Source of the DNA: Reticulitermes speratus
Lineage: Eukaryota > Arthropoda > Insecta > Blattodea > Rhinotermitidae
Assembly: GCA_021186555.1 (NCBI GenBank)
Contig: JAJKFL010000006.1
Location: 8,483,215 to 8,547,214, forward strand
Length of the DNA stretch: 64,000 nucleotides
Reading direction: 5' to 3'
In this document: one piece after another, positions 53,393 to 63,119 of the stretch
Layout: each line of letters opens with the position of its first letter
Position numbering within the stretch: the first letter of the stretch is position 1
Translations under genes and position numbers: made by a program
Notes under the pieces: generated by a model
The model's database searches: none
What the model was told of the DNA's origin: nothing
The model's input: only the letters and a program-made list of their open reading frames with translations

Positions 53393-53696
53393 AACGTAAT
53401 TCAACTTCGCTTTATATTCACCGTGCATCTTTTTATAATTGATTATTTGTACCAACAAATGCACTAAGACAGTTTTTTCACTGTTTTCTTTATTATAAGG
53501 ATGCCCCAATACGCATTTCGGCAGTTATTTTGCCATCATCAGGGGGTATTTTAACTTAAAATATTTTAACTTAAAATACCCCCTGATGATGGCAAAATAA
53601 TTGCCGAAATGCGTATTGGGGCATCCTTATAATAAAGAAAACAGTGAAAAAACTGTCTTAGTGCATTTGTTGGTACAAATAATCAACGTAATTCAA
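53393..53696. mobile_element. fold-back element with intact hammerhead-like cores, 12-bp TSD
   Basis: Element 53405-53684 between exact AACGTAATTCAA (53393-53404 and 53685-53696). Arms of about 115 bp (ATTTGTACCAACAAATGCAC and GTGCATTTGTTGGTACAAAT outermost) meet near 53560. The left tail reads TATATTCACCGTGCATCTTT. The right arm holds the core at 53579-53621 and the left arm its mirror image on the minus strand, so both strands would produce the motif. Confidence 0.94.
53579..53621 (+). ncRNA. hammerhead-ribozyme-like motif in fold-back arm
   Basis: Stem I CCCC/GGGG (53579-53582 with 53618-53621). Core CTGATGA (53583-53589), extra T, stem II GGCAA/TTGCC with AATAA loop (53591-53605), GAA, stem III AT/AT with GCGT loop (53609-53616), and T53617 as cleavage-site residue. 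All conserved core positions are present. Stem I may extend further with tertiary contacts I cannot judge. Confidence 0.6.
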
Positions 53697-54087
53697 TTTA
53701 CTCCTCTGGAAGAAGTACGCAGTAGCAAGAGCAACAGTTGATTTTGGAAGGTGTAAAACGGGCGATACGATGGACATTTTGGTAAGAACGCTGGTAGGAC
53801 GCCTCGGAGAAAGGTTGGCTATTGACAGCAATGTTAATTCTTCCTGATCGCATATTCGCTTACCGCTAACTTGATGGGAGGAGAAGGACGCAACTGTACT
53901 GCCTAATCTCAACATATGTTAATCTTCACTTGCCAACGAAGCCACGTTATAACGGTAAACACTGCTGCTTCAGCTTCATATTGAGACAGTCTCGGGTTCG
54001 AATTTCTGTCTTGGCTCAGGTTATGCAAGTTTATTCTGCCCCACTGTAAAATGTTGCGACTGTGCTTTCTCCCCTTTCTTTCCATCC

Positions 54088-54632
54088 TTTCCAATACATT
54101 ATTTCCATCTTCCCTTCTTCCTTTTTCTTCCTTCCGTCTTCCCTCTTTATTTATTTCATTATTTCATTTATTTTCTTCCTTCCTTCATCCCGCAGTCCTT
54201 TTTGAACTTCTTTATTTCCATCTTACCTTCTTCCTTTTTCTTCCTTCCGTCTTCCCTCTTTATTTATTTCATTCTTTCATTTATTTTCTTCCTTCCTTCA
54301 TCACGCAGTCCTTTTTGAACTTCTTTATTTCCATCTTACCTTCTTCCTTTTTCTTCCTTCCGTCTTCCCTCTTTATTTATTTCATTCTTTCATTTATTTT
54401 CTTCCTTCCTTCATCACGTAGTCCTTTTTGAACTTCTTTATTTCCATCTTACCTTCTTCCTTTTTCTTCCTTACGTCTTCCATCTTTATTTATTTCATTC
54501 TTTCATTTATTTTCTTCCTTCCTTCATCCCGCAGTCCTTTTTGAACTTCTTTATTTCCATCTTACCTTCTTCCTTTTTCTTCCTTCCGTCTTCCCTCTTT
54601 ATTTATTTAATTCTTTCATTTATTGTTTGTGA
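54088..54632. repeat. 113-bp pyrimidine-rich tandem repeat, about 4.7 units
   Basis: TTTGAACTTCTTTATTTCC occurs at 54201, 54314, 54427 and 54540, a constant 113-bp period. Each unit is C/T-rich (CTTCCTTTTTCTTCCTTCCG). The open frames across it carry an LPSSFFFLPS-type repeat and are not supported as genes. Confidence 0.95.
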
Positions 54633-54639
54633 CTTTCTC

Positions 54640-55900
54640 TATTATTCTTTCCTTCCTTGCTTCGAGACAATATTGGTGACAGAGAGCGAGAGAGACGGAG
54701 TGTGTGTGTGTGACAGAACTAAGAAAAGACACGAAGTTCTTTGCTCACAACAGGCAATACAGCGATCGAGGCTCCAATCAGCGCCTCCCAAACAGAAGTT
54801 TCCTTTTACAACCTGCTCACTTTCACACACATTATATCATAATTATTTCTCCGGATAGCCGACTACAAAACTACAACAAACTACAAACAGTAATATAACA
54901 TATCAGTGCATAAATAATTAAAAATTCATGCATTCGACGTATCTACCCGATATATCAGGAGTTACGCCCTCGCGTGCACTCATATATCTATTTGAAATAT
55001 GGTTCAGAAGTTGGTTACTAAGGAACAGACAAATGTAACACCAGCGAAATTAGTTTATAAACCTGTTTACTTTGAAGATGGAGGTAACATTTTTCTCCGC
55101 AACTTCGGCAAAGTCCCACCAGAATACACGGCGTAATATCTCAGGAGATAGTATTTTTTTTTTGTTTAATTTCACTCTTTATAACGAAAATATCTTTCCA
55201 TTCTCAGCAGTTTCTTCTCATCCATTATCACACCCCGCTCTTCCTTTGTACGGAACATACCGTCGTGTGTCATACACTCAACAGACTACCACGTCTTTTG
55301 ACACCTCATTCGTATGTTTGTCCCTCGCGGTTCCCGTCTCATAACCACAGACACTTACCATTTTATTTATAAAATTCAGCTAGTTTATTACACAATTTTC
55401 CATGAAACGGAGAAACTTGTAAACATTTATCCAGAGTTGATGTCAAGTTGTGATTAGGCAGTGTGAAAGACATCTCGGCAGTGGAACCAGCAGGAGTGGT
55501 TATTTCATTCCAAGGCCAGAACAGAAGAAGTGATCTGATGAGGAGAAGGCAAAGATGTTTAGGGTAAAGAAGGGCAGGAGGGTGGGGTAACAGTGCGTGT
55601 GTGCGTGCATGTGTCAAGAGAGAGGGAAAAGAAACAAGTCATAAAAACAGAAGAATGGCGTTCGCTGTTGGTACGTAAGATCCAGCTCGATCCACGACTT
55701 GCAGAAATAAATGTGGCAGGCAGCATAACATTTACATACATCAATACGAAATACGGTTTCCACGTGTTGGTAATAAAGTAACGTTGTGATTTATACTGAA
55801 GAATGACTGCGATGGAATTACATGCGAGGGGTGGAAGTAATCGGATACAGTCTCCATCGGAATCGGTTATTTCAAGTTGTAACGAAACTGGCTTCACGAT
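54640..55900. other. unassigned intergenic sequence
   Basis: Several overlapping frames of 60-112 residues on both strands, none with a recognisable domain. No repeat identified. Confidence 0.45.
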
Positions 55901-55904
55901 ATTG

Positions 55905-56000
55905 GAAGTTGGCAGGGCGGTATGGCGAAAGGTTAACGTTTTCTGGGATGTGACGTCGTATCGACTAGTAAATAATTACATATCTACTAGTCGCCTTGAA
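55905..56000 (+). repeat. family K-like scrap
   Basis: TTTTCTGGGATGTGACGTCG, then AGTAAATAATTACATATCTACTAG and CCTGAAGACG. It has the order of family K ends but is degenerate. Confidence 0.3.
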
Positions 56001-56226
56001 TCCTGAAGACGTGCTTCAATATTACGAGCGCTTTGTAAAAGCAAACGAAATAAACACATGTTAGAGCTTCTGTTGCTCCATCTACGAAATTAGTAACAGA
56101 TTTGAAATTTGGTAGTTCGGAGGGATCTACCAAAGATCTGCGCTCTTCTGGGACATTATGCGGCGTCGTGTGGTAATTGTTTAAATTTTGTGTCATACAT
56201 TATCAGTTCCACAGAGTCAAGGAGGA

Positions 56227-56655
56227 GAGGAATATCCTTTTTTTTTTATATGGCTCGACAGCCCTATATGGGCCTGGGCCTCCTAGTTTCGTCGAGTTTT
56301 CACGATCACACACTTTAGACACACCACAGTCGGTAGGACTCCTCTGGACGAGGGACCAGCTCGTCGCAGAGACCTCTACCTAACAACACACAACACTCAC
56401 AAGAGACAGACATCCATGCCCCCGGTGGGATTTTTTTTTTGCCTGTCCGGGGTTTTTCCCCTTTGATCCATTTTTTTGTACTGTTTAAATCCTTTCGTCC
56501 TTCATGTCACTTTACGTTCCATACTACCGTCCTTACAACAAACACAACACAAACATCAATGCCCCCGGTAGGATTCGAACCCACGATCCTAGTAAGCGAG
56601 CGGCCGAAGACCCACGCCTTAGACAGCACGGCCACTGCGATCGGCGAGGAATATC
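56227..56655 (-). mobile_element. composite SINE B2-B1 inserted in LINE, 10-bp TSD
   Basis: Body 56237-56645 between exact GAGGAATATC (56227-56236 and 56646-56655). Minus strand: B2 head and body to GGACAGGC plus A run, ATCCCACCGGGGGCATGG, B1 body, end GGCCCATATAGGGCTGTCGA. Same junction as 33661-34067. Confidence 0.94.
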
Positions 56656-56878
56656 GTACATACAATAAATAGAAGAAAGGCTAACTGGATTGGTCACATC
56701 TTGCGTAGAAACTGCCTTCTGAAACACGTGATTGAAGGAAAGGTAGAAGGAAGGATAGAAATGACGGGAAGACGAGGGAGAAAACGTAAGCAGCTACTGG
56801 ATGACCTTAAGGAAAGTAGAAGATACTGGAAATTGAAAGAGTAAGAACTAGATCGCACCCTGTGGAAAACTCGCTTTG

Positions 56879-57580
56879 GAAGAGACTACGGACGTGTCGT
56901 AAGACAGACTACAGAACGAAGAGGCTACGGACGTGTCGTAAGACAGACTACAGAACGAAGAGGCTACAGACGTGTCGTAAGACAGACTACAGAACGAAGA
57001 GGCTATGGACTTGTCGTAAGACAGACTACAGAACGAAGAGGCTATGGACTTGTCGTAAGACAGACTACAGAACGAAGAGGCTACGGACGTGTCGTAAGAC
57101 AGACTACAGAACGAAGAGGCTACGGACGTGTCGTAAGACAGACTACAGAATGAAGAGGCTACGGACTTGTCGTAAGACAGACTACAGAACGAAGAGGCTA
57201 CGGACTTGTCATAAGACAGACTACAGAACGAAGAGGCTACGGACGTGTCGTAAGACAGACTAGAGAACGAAGAGGCTACGGACGTGTCGTAAGACAGACT
57301 AGAGAACGAAGAGGCTACGGACTTGTCGTAAGACAGACTAGAGAATGAAGAGGCTACGGACTTGTCGTAAGACAGACTACAGAACGAAGAGGCTACGGAC
57401 TTGTCGTAAGACAGACTAGAGAACGAAGAGGCTACGGACGTGTCGTAAGACAGACTGCAGAACGAAGAGGCTACGGACTTGTCGTAAGACAGACTAGAGA
57501 ACGAAGAGGCTACGGACGTGTCGTAAGACAGACTACAGAATGAAGAGGCTACGGACGTGTCGTAAGACAGACTACAGAAT
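56879..57580 (+). repeat. 39-bp minisatellite, 18 units, derived from a LINE coding end
   Basis: The unit starts GAAGAGGCTACGGACGTGTC, continues GTAAGACAGACTACAGAAC, and equals 13 codons (RGYGRVVRQTTER in the LINE frame). Variants: GACGTG/GACTTG, ACTACAG/ACTAGAG, GAACGAAG/GAATGAAG. GAATGA restores the probable original stop. Another frame stays open for 133 residues (56862-57263), which is incidental. Confidence 0.96.
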
Positions 57581-57764
57581 GAGTGACATTATCAGTGTAA
57601 TATAACTAATACTTTACACGGATATCAAATTAATTTTCGAGGATTTTCTCAAAACAGGTTCATCCTACAAATAGACTTTACGTAATACGAAACACAAATT
57701 TCATTAAAGTCTCCAACTTTTCACGCTATAGCACCCTGAGCAGTGGCATCTTGTATACTTGCAC

Positions 57765-57835
57765 GTAAATACCAAAGTTTCGGAGGGTCATGCTACCTTA
57801 ATCTTCAGGATCAAAGAGGATTGGATTAAGGTGCG
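57765..57835 (-). repeat. hammerhead-like solo motif, minus strand
   Basis: Minus strand CCTGAAGATTAAGGTAGC, then CCCTCCGAAACTTTGGTA. Core CTGAAGA and GAAAC present, stem II weak. Confidence 0.4.
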
Positions 57836-57879
57836 GTTAATTTATACTATCCTCATCTTACTCACTACGATACTGCTGT

Positions 57880-58290
57880 GTGACCATCACATATGGGTGT
57901 CGTATTGGTAGACAGGAGGAAAAGATGTGCCACGTTTTAAAGTGTAAAGGAAAGAGAAGCTGGAATGAAGAGATTTTGAATAAGAGACTGGAGCATAGAA
58001 CGGAAGATAAAAGAAGAATTGAGGAAAATGGAGAAAATTATGTGAGGGTATTGGTAAATACTGGGTGTCCCTTTAATTGTGTCCCAGAGCACGGCAGCCA
58101 TAACGCACTGGAAGCCTGCATCCGTCATGTAATTTACAGAATTTCGAGACTCTTCAATGCAATGCAGAATGCAGATACGCTGGGTAAGAAAGGAATCTTA
58201 AATTCCCGGCGGATACAGGCTTACTATCCGATAAAGTTCCCGTCCGTGACACTCGCTGTACAGAGACACGATAAAATGGACATTGCCTAA
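57880..58290 (+). pseudogene. unrecognised 136-residue frame, possibly a LINE tail
   Basis: The frame encodes EEKMCHVLKCKGKRSWNEEI, then LNKRLEHRTEDKRRIEENGE. The CHVLKCKG cluster and basic, charged stretch resemble zinc-knuckle-like tails after RT domains in jockey/I-type elements. I cannot name a family. The second half has no similarity I recognise. Could equally be chance. Confidence 0.3.
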
Positions 58291-58434
58291 CTTAGAAACC
58301 TAGAAGAGCAAGACCTAAACAAAGAAAATAACTTCTTTAATGCTCGGTCATTAACAATTTTTCAACTTCTTCCTTGGGTTGGTGAATACAATGTGTGGCT
58401 GCCGTACCAGATGTTATAAAATCTGAAAGCAAGT

Positions 58435-58700
58435 CCCATTGCCGGCAAGCGGAAGAGTATTTTCTCTCGTCCAAAGCGTCCAGACCGTTTCTGGGGCCCA
58501 TGCAGCCACTTAGTGAGGACCAGAGTTCTTTCCCGCCCATTGCCGGCAAGCGGAAGAGTATTTTCTCTCGTCCAAAGCGTCCAGACCGTTTCTGGGGCCC
58601 ATGCAGTCACTTAGTGAAGACCAGAGGTTCTTTCCCGCGGTTAAACCTGGCCACTCCTGCCATGTAGAGCCATGATTAGTAATAAGTGGCTCTATACTTC
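58435..58700 (+). mobile_element. SINE A-type copy with internal 101-bp tandem duplication
   Basis: CCCATTGCCGGCAAGCGGAA starts at 58435 and again at 58536. Both units continue GAGTATTTTCTCTCGTCC, CCAGACCGTTTCTGGGGCCC and GAAGACCAGAG/GAGGACCAGAG with few differences. The second unit continues into a SINE tail (ATAAGTGGCTCTATACTTCC). Confidence 0.85.
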
Positions 58701-59085
58701 CACACATGCTTTCATAACGTATTCGGGGACAAATTCATAAGCAAGTCGCATTTTTGTAACACCCTATGAATAATCGCCAAAAAAAACTATGAGCAGGTGT
58801 TTCTCAGTGTGACATGGGTAAGTGCCTCCCCCTCCCTCCCCGTGCTCAAGACTGTGGTCACAGATGACAAAACTAATTGCTCCAGAAGACATGACGGGAA
58901 TTTCTTGCAGGTCAACAGTTTTCCAGATACACAGCCGGGCTCATCAACTTTGTCTGCGGGCAAATAGACGCACTAAAAAAAAGTTACAGAAAGAAACATT
59001 AGACCCTTCGATTGCATATACGATTACAGGCAGAACAAAATTTAAGGTTTTTTTTACTACTCTGCACAACGAAGCAGCAAACTCT

Positions 59086-59320
59086 TCCGGAACCTCAGTA
59101 AAAGCAAAGCAATGTCACTACAGGCCTGGACAGTCCCCTAGGGTTCCAGGAGGTTCAGGCTCCCAGATTTCCAGAACATCGGCACATGAAGGTGGTAAGG
59201 TTGTCAGTCCTACGCACCGGCCGCCTTTACCCCCCAGGAAATATTCCTGGTACTCATTTCTGTTAGAGGCTTATTCGATCCCAGGGCCATAGTGCGACCG
59301 GAAAGTCCGGAACCTCAGTA
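59086..59320 (-). mobile_element. SINE C, 5'-truncated, perfect 15-bp TSD
   Basis: Body 59101-59305 between exact TCCGGAACCTCAGTA (59086-59100 and 59306-59320). The minus strand lacks the tRNA-like head, starting in CCGGTCGCACTATGGCCC, and ends GACATTGCTTTGCTTT. It is a clear retroposed copy. A 156-residue frame running through it is spurious. Confidence 0.96.
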
Positions 59321-59559
59321 CCTATTCAAAAATTCACACGACGTATTACATCAAGAGACGGGAATTTTCAGATTAAATGTATAACACCAGCTCTAGAAGC
59401 TACATCTGTCCAGACCGGCTGTCAATTATTCTTACCCTTTCCATGAGACGGACGATATAACTTGTCTAACAAACACTGCCCATTTCTTCTTGGATATGGT
59501 CACTGGGTAATCGGTTTCTGACCTTTCGTGGCAGAGCAGTGGTCTCGTCTGTAAGGGTC

Positions 59560-59670
59560 GAAGACATCTGAATATTTCAACCCCTGAAATGAGCTCAACA
59601 CGTTACGTCGAAACGTCGGGAACCGACTATCTACTGACGCGACGTCATATTCCAGAAGAACACAATCCTT
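59560..59670 (+). repeat. hammerhead-like solo motif (family K)
   Basis: CCCCTGAAATGAGCTCAACA, then GTTACGTCGAAACGTCGGGA and CGACGTCATATTCCAGAAGA. GAAACGTCGG and the ACGTCAT-CCAGAAGA end match the family. The core reads CTGAAAT. Confidence 0.4.
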
Positions 59671-59679
59671 AGCTACATC

Positions 59680-60090
59680 CCTGAGATAACCTGAAATCTC
59701 GCATTCTCCTTTTTGTTCCGAAAGGCCTATATGCCAGATGCAATCACTGAATGAAAAGTATTAATTTCTAACGAAAAGAAGTTAATTTTTCGCAAATTTG
59801 CAACAAAAACCCTATGTTATGAGCAAAATATTAAACTGAAGGAAACCAATCCAACCGAAATTAAACTTAGACGTAGCCAAAACCGACCAATTTGTAAAAC
59901 AGAACAAATAAAATTGTCCTAAAGCTAATCAAATTAACATAACCCCAAATCACACAAAAAAGGAGACAAAACAGAAGGAAACACAGTAAACTACAAACCA
60001 ATACAACAAACACCTACGCCGTAGTTAACTAACATCTCTAACACCACGTCAGGCACTTGTAGTGTATTTCTTACGTTTTTCAATTATACA
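59680..60090. other. unassigned intergenic sequence
   Basis: A-rich, no gene or named repeat. Confidence 0.5.
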
Positions 60091-60094
60091 TTTT

Positions 60095-60522
60095 GTGTGT
60101 GTGCCTGCAGTCTTAGCTATCCAACATACAAAGCGCATGGGCCGTATTGTCATCTGTGACCTGTCTGGCTCTACCATTTTCTTCCACATTAACTCATACA
60201 CGACACGTTTTTCGGAGAAAGTTATTGAACATAAAATGTGTGTTCTGATTTTGTCTACATCTTTTGTCTAAAACATTTCTCATTCTGACAAGAATTCATC
60301 GAGATATTGTCATAAATGTACATAGATCTTCATGTAAAGTACCCGTTATTCTTGTCAGATTTTAATGAAACTTGAATTTTCGCTACAGAATTTCGAAAAA
60401 TCCTCAAACATCCAATTTCATTAAAATCAGTCCAGTGGGAGCCGAGTTTTTCCATGCGGATGGACGAATGGACAGACATGACGAAGCTAATAGTCGCTTT
60501 TCGTAATTTTGCGAACGCGCCT
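60095..60522 (-). mobile_element. AGGCGCG-ended MITE (family E), end-truncated
   Basis: The left end lacks the GGCGCGTTCGCATAACC part. The interior CAAAGCGCATGGGCCGTATT, AGAAAGTTATTGAACATAAA and ATTTCTCATTCTGACAAGAA is intact, and the right end TTTTGCGAACGCGCCT is intact. Confidence 0.85.
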
Positions 60523-60674
60523 TAAAAAAACTGTACTAATCTCTACTACCGCATTATTTAATTCTCCAGTTTCCCATTACTCTCCCCTCCCCTTCCAGCT
60601 CCAAATTATACCAATCAATACATTTATTATCTTGTGGGCACTTAAGCAGATCCAATTTTGGAAGTTGTAGAAGT

Positions 60675-60847
60675 TTAACCCCCTTTAAATCCTGCTAGAT
60701 TTAACACTTAGCACTCAGCATTTCCCCCCACACAATGACACAATATACACATACTGTTTTTATAACCCTATCAAACTGTGTTCTCCATCAGGTATGAACT
60801 AAATTTTTATATAGAATTTCGGTGAATTTTAGTCTTCTGTGGGCTAA
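60675..60847. mobile_element. TTAA-type MITE, degraded copy 3
   Basis: TTAA at 60675-60678, then CCCCCTTTAAATCCTG. The right flank is CTAA after GTGGG. The interior GGTATGAACTAAATTTTTAT parallels copies 1 and 2. Confidence 0.5.
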
Positions 60848-60849
60848 CA

Positions 60850-61790
60850 AACTCTGAGTTCTGTGAATGGCAAGGTTTGTATAAATAGACTACATCGTAC
60901 AGTAACGACGGCCGACAAAAACATTTCAATTGAGCTTTGACCAGAGTCACAGTGTCGGTTTTTGTCACGGCCTTCAGCCAGCCAGTGCACGAATCTTAAG
61001 TAGGAACATGGAAATACACTTTACTGTTCTGATCGATAATTAGCAGAATATATAATTCAGAGATGTGAAATCGGACACAATCAATAACCGACTGTGTCAC
61101 TGACTGATAAGAGGAATGAAGCAGAACAGGGAAAATGTGTGAGGCTTTTGCTCGCAAATGAGACTAATTTAGTTCTGCAAACGGATCAGTTTGATAGAAC
61201 ATCACAGAGTGAGTTGATTCAAGCGGCACAAGTTGTGAATTGTATTTAGTGGGAGTAAAGGGAGGAGAGCCCACTTTGAATCTCAGACAGGACGGCAACT
61301 ATCCTGACTGAGGATTTCCGTGGCATTCCTCAGGCAAATGTCTGCGTACCTTAAATAAGACAACGACCATTCATATCTAAATCCTCTACAATTCATTACT
61401 CACTGTCATCCAGTCACTTGACGTTATCACGTAATATAGTCACATACAGCGTCGTTAAACAAACTACAAAAAAAAAACTTAATTGCGAATAATGGACTAA
61501 TACATCAGATTAAAATCGATAACCATTACTTGTTCGGCATCTACCCTAATACAAAATCAAAAAGTAACTACAAAAATTCACGATCCCAACGATGGTGAAA
61601 AATTTTTAAGGTAATTTAATTTTGAATAAGTTATATATATATATTAACTAAAATAAACACCACCTGTTTCAGGCTAATGACATATATGTTACATAAAATG
61701 TAACATGTAACGTTTACTCGCATATTTTATATATATTATTTTGTGAGATATCACAAAAAATGTCCACTTTTGCCTTGCATTGAGTGTTTC
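60850..61790. other. unassigned intergenic sequence
   Basis: No gene or named repeat recognised. Confidence 0.5.
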
Positions 61791-61794
61791 TATA

Positions 61795-61845
61795 TTATAC
61801 AGCTGGTGATGGTCGAACGGCCGAAACATGTAGTGTAAGAATAAT
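61795..61845 (+). repeat. hammerhead-like motif, core mutated
   Basis: CTGGTGA (61803-61809), T, GGTC/GGCC with GAAC loop, GAAACATGTAGTG. One invariant core A is G. GTGTA could pair with TATAC upstream if two bases bulge. Confidence 0.45.
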
Positions 61846-61916
61846 TTTAGTAAATAGAGGTTGCGTTGAACGGAACATAAAGTGGTTTCTTTTAAACTAC
61901 AAATAAATAAATAAGA

Positions 61917-62208
61917 CACAAAAGGTAAAGGCAAAGCTCACCCTGTGACATGCCATGAAGGCACTAAGTGGGGCGTAGAGGTATAGCTCTACCTATTCTT
62001 AACCTCGCCGCTAGATAGGGGTGGGTGGTCGACGCCACGACCGGGCCGCTTTACGCCAGTACAAGAACCTCAGAGGACCCCCATGGTCAGTCTGGACGAT
62101 TTTGGAGAAGGGAAAATCTCTTGCCCCTACAGGGGTTCGAAACCCCGAACCGTCCAGCCTGTAGCGAGTGGCTAACCGACTACGCTATCCCGAACCCATT
62201 TCACAAAA
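61917..62208 (-). mobile_element. SINE A, minus strand, 7-bp TSD
   Basis: Body about 61924-62201 between CACAAAA (61917-61923 and 62202-62208). The minus strand starts GGGTTCGGGATAGCGTAGTC, has B box GGGGTTTCGAACCCC-like sequence, and ends TTTGCCTTTACC. Diverged, with an internal deletion. Confidence 0.88.
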
Positions 62209-62519
62209 TGCACTATTATCAATGCAACGACAGGTTTGTGATAATGATCCATTACACTAACCCTAGGCCGGACACTGCCCCTCTATGAGCTATCGACTGT
62301 GACGTGAGACAAATACTCAGCCGCAGCATTGAATACCTGAACAAAGGATATGCCTACATTGTGGCAAGCGAGTCGGAGGTTACAGACGCATTGTGCGGGT
62401 TCAGAGAAGTGTCCCGGCAAACGTGAGGACGGACTGAGGAAAACCACGTTAACCAACGAAGGGGCAATACTGCTTCAGCTAACCCACTCAATACACGGGA
62501 CACGAGACTATTATTATTA

Positions 62520-62660
62520 TTACTATTATTATTTGTTTCATTTGTGTCCTGTTTATTGTCCGTTGTTATTTGTGTTTGTATGTTGTGCTGTTTCTGTAAT
62601 TGGCCTTCTGGCTGTTGATTCGGCACATTAATAAACTAGAATTGAATTGAATTATTATTA
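62520..62660 (+). repeat. LINE-type 3' end with (AATTG)n tail (family N), copy 2
   Basis: TTTCTGTAATTGGCCTTCTG, GGCACATTAATAAACTAG, then AATTGAATTG and ATT units. Homologous to 18905-19096. A third, weaker copy may run 62745-62900 (TTTGTGCTGGTTTTGCAACTG). Confidence 0.6.
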
Positions 62661-62965
62661 CTGTCATTATCGTCATAACCATAACCATAACCATAACCAT
62701 CACCTGCTGAGCCAGGACTTAAATAAACCTCACTTTGCTGTGTGAGTAGTCGTATGTTCGTTTTGTTTAGTGTTCTGTCCCTTCTCATTTTTGCTTTTTA
62801 TTATGCGTGTTGCATTTCCATATTTGTGCTGGTTTTGCAACTGATCGTTGTGTCCTTGAGCCAGCAGTTAAATAAGCAAGACATTAATTTCATTTTATTT
62901 TATCATTATCTTGACCACCATATCTGAGTCTCTCTACGTCAACGTTCCAAGATTTAATTTTGTGC

Positions 62966-62986
62966 GGGGGGGGGGGGGGGGGGGGG
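62966..62986. repeat. poly-G run
   Basis: Twenty-one consecutive G residues. Another 13-base G run lies at 63432-63444. Confidence 0.95.
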
Positions 62987-63009
62987 TTCACGGATAAATT
63001 TTAACAGAG

Positions 63010-63110
63010 TATCCAGCCTCCTATCTATGACTAGGTCTTCTATGAGGTCTCCTTTCTTGAGGTTTCCCACCAAGTTCCATATTTATCTTAATCTTCACAT
63101 TACTCTTATT
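63010..63110 (-). pseudogene. RTE-like LINE fragment
   Basis: The minus strand encodes NLVGNLKKGDLIEDLVIDR, which aligns with [19 protein letters not shown] of the 37.4-kb copy. About 25 residues remain. Confidence 0.65.
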
Positions 63111-63119
63111 AGAAGGCTA

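Larger units (their letters stand above)
56195..57580 (+). pseudogene. LINE C-terminal end, split by a SINE and expanded into a minisatellite
   Basis: Plus frame before the SINE: QFHRVKEERNI. After it: HTINRRKANWIGHILRRNCL, LKHVIEGKVEGRIEMTGRRG, RKRKQLLDDLKESRRYWKLK, a TAA stop, then ELDRTLWKTRFGRDYGRVVR and QTTE. The basic GRRGRKRKQLLDDLKE stretch is the C-terminal tail of a non-LTR retrotransposon protein. Its last 13 codons are then repeated in tandem. Confidence 0.82.

Noticed and set aside
54051-54858. Hydrophobic LPSSFFFLPS repeat frames as a secreted or membrane protein
   Set aside because: Driven by the 113-bp pyrimidine-rich tandem repeat.
56862-57263. 133-residue frame with CRKTDYRTKRL repeats as a possible repeat-protein gene
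   Set aside because: It is an alternative frame of the 39-bp LINE-derived minisatellite and ends at an ordinary unit variant.
58822-59292. 156-residue plus-strand frame
   Set aside because: The second half runs through a truncated SINE C bounded by a perfect TSD.
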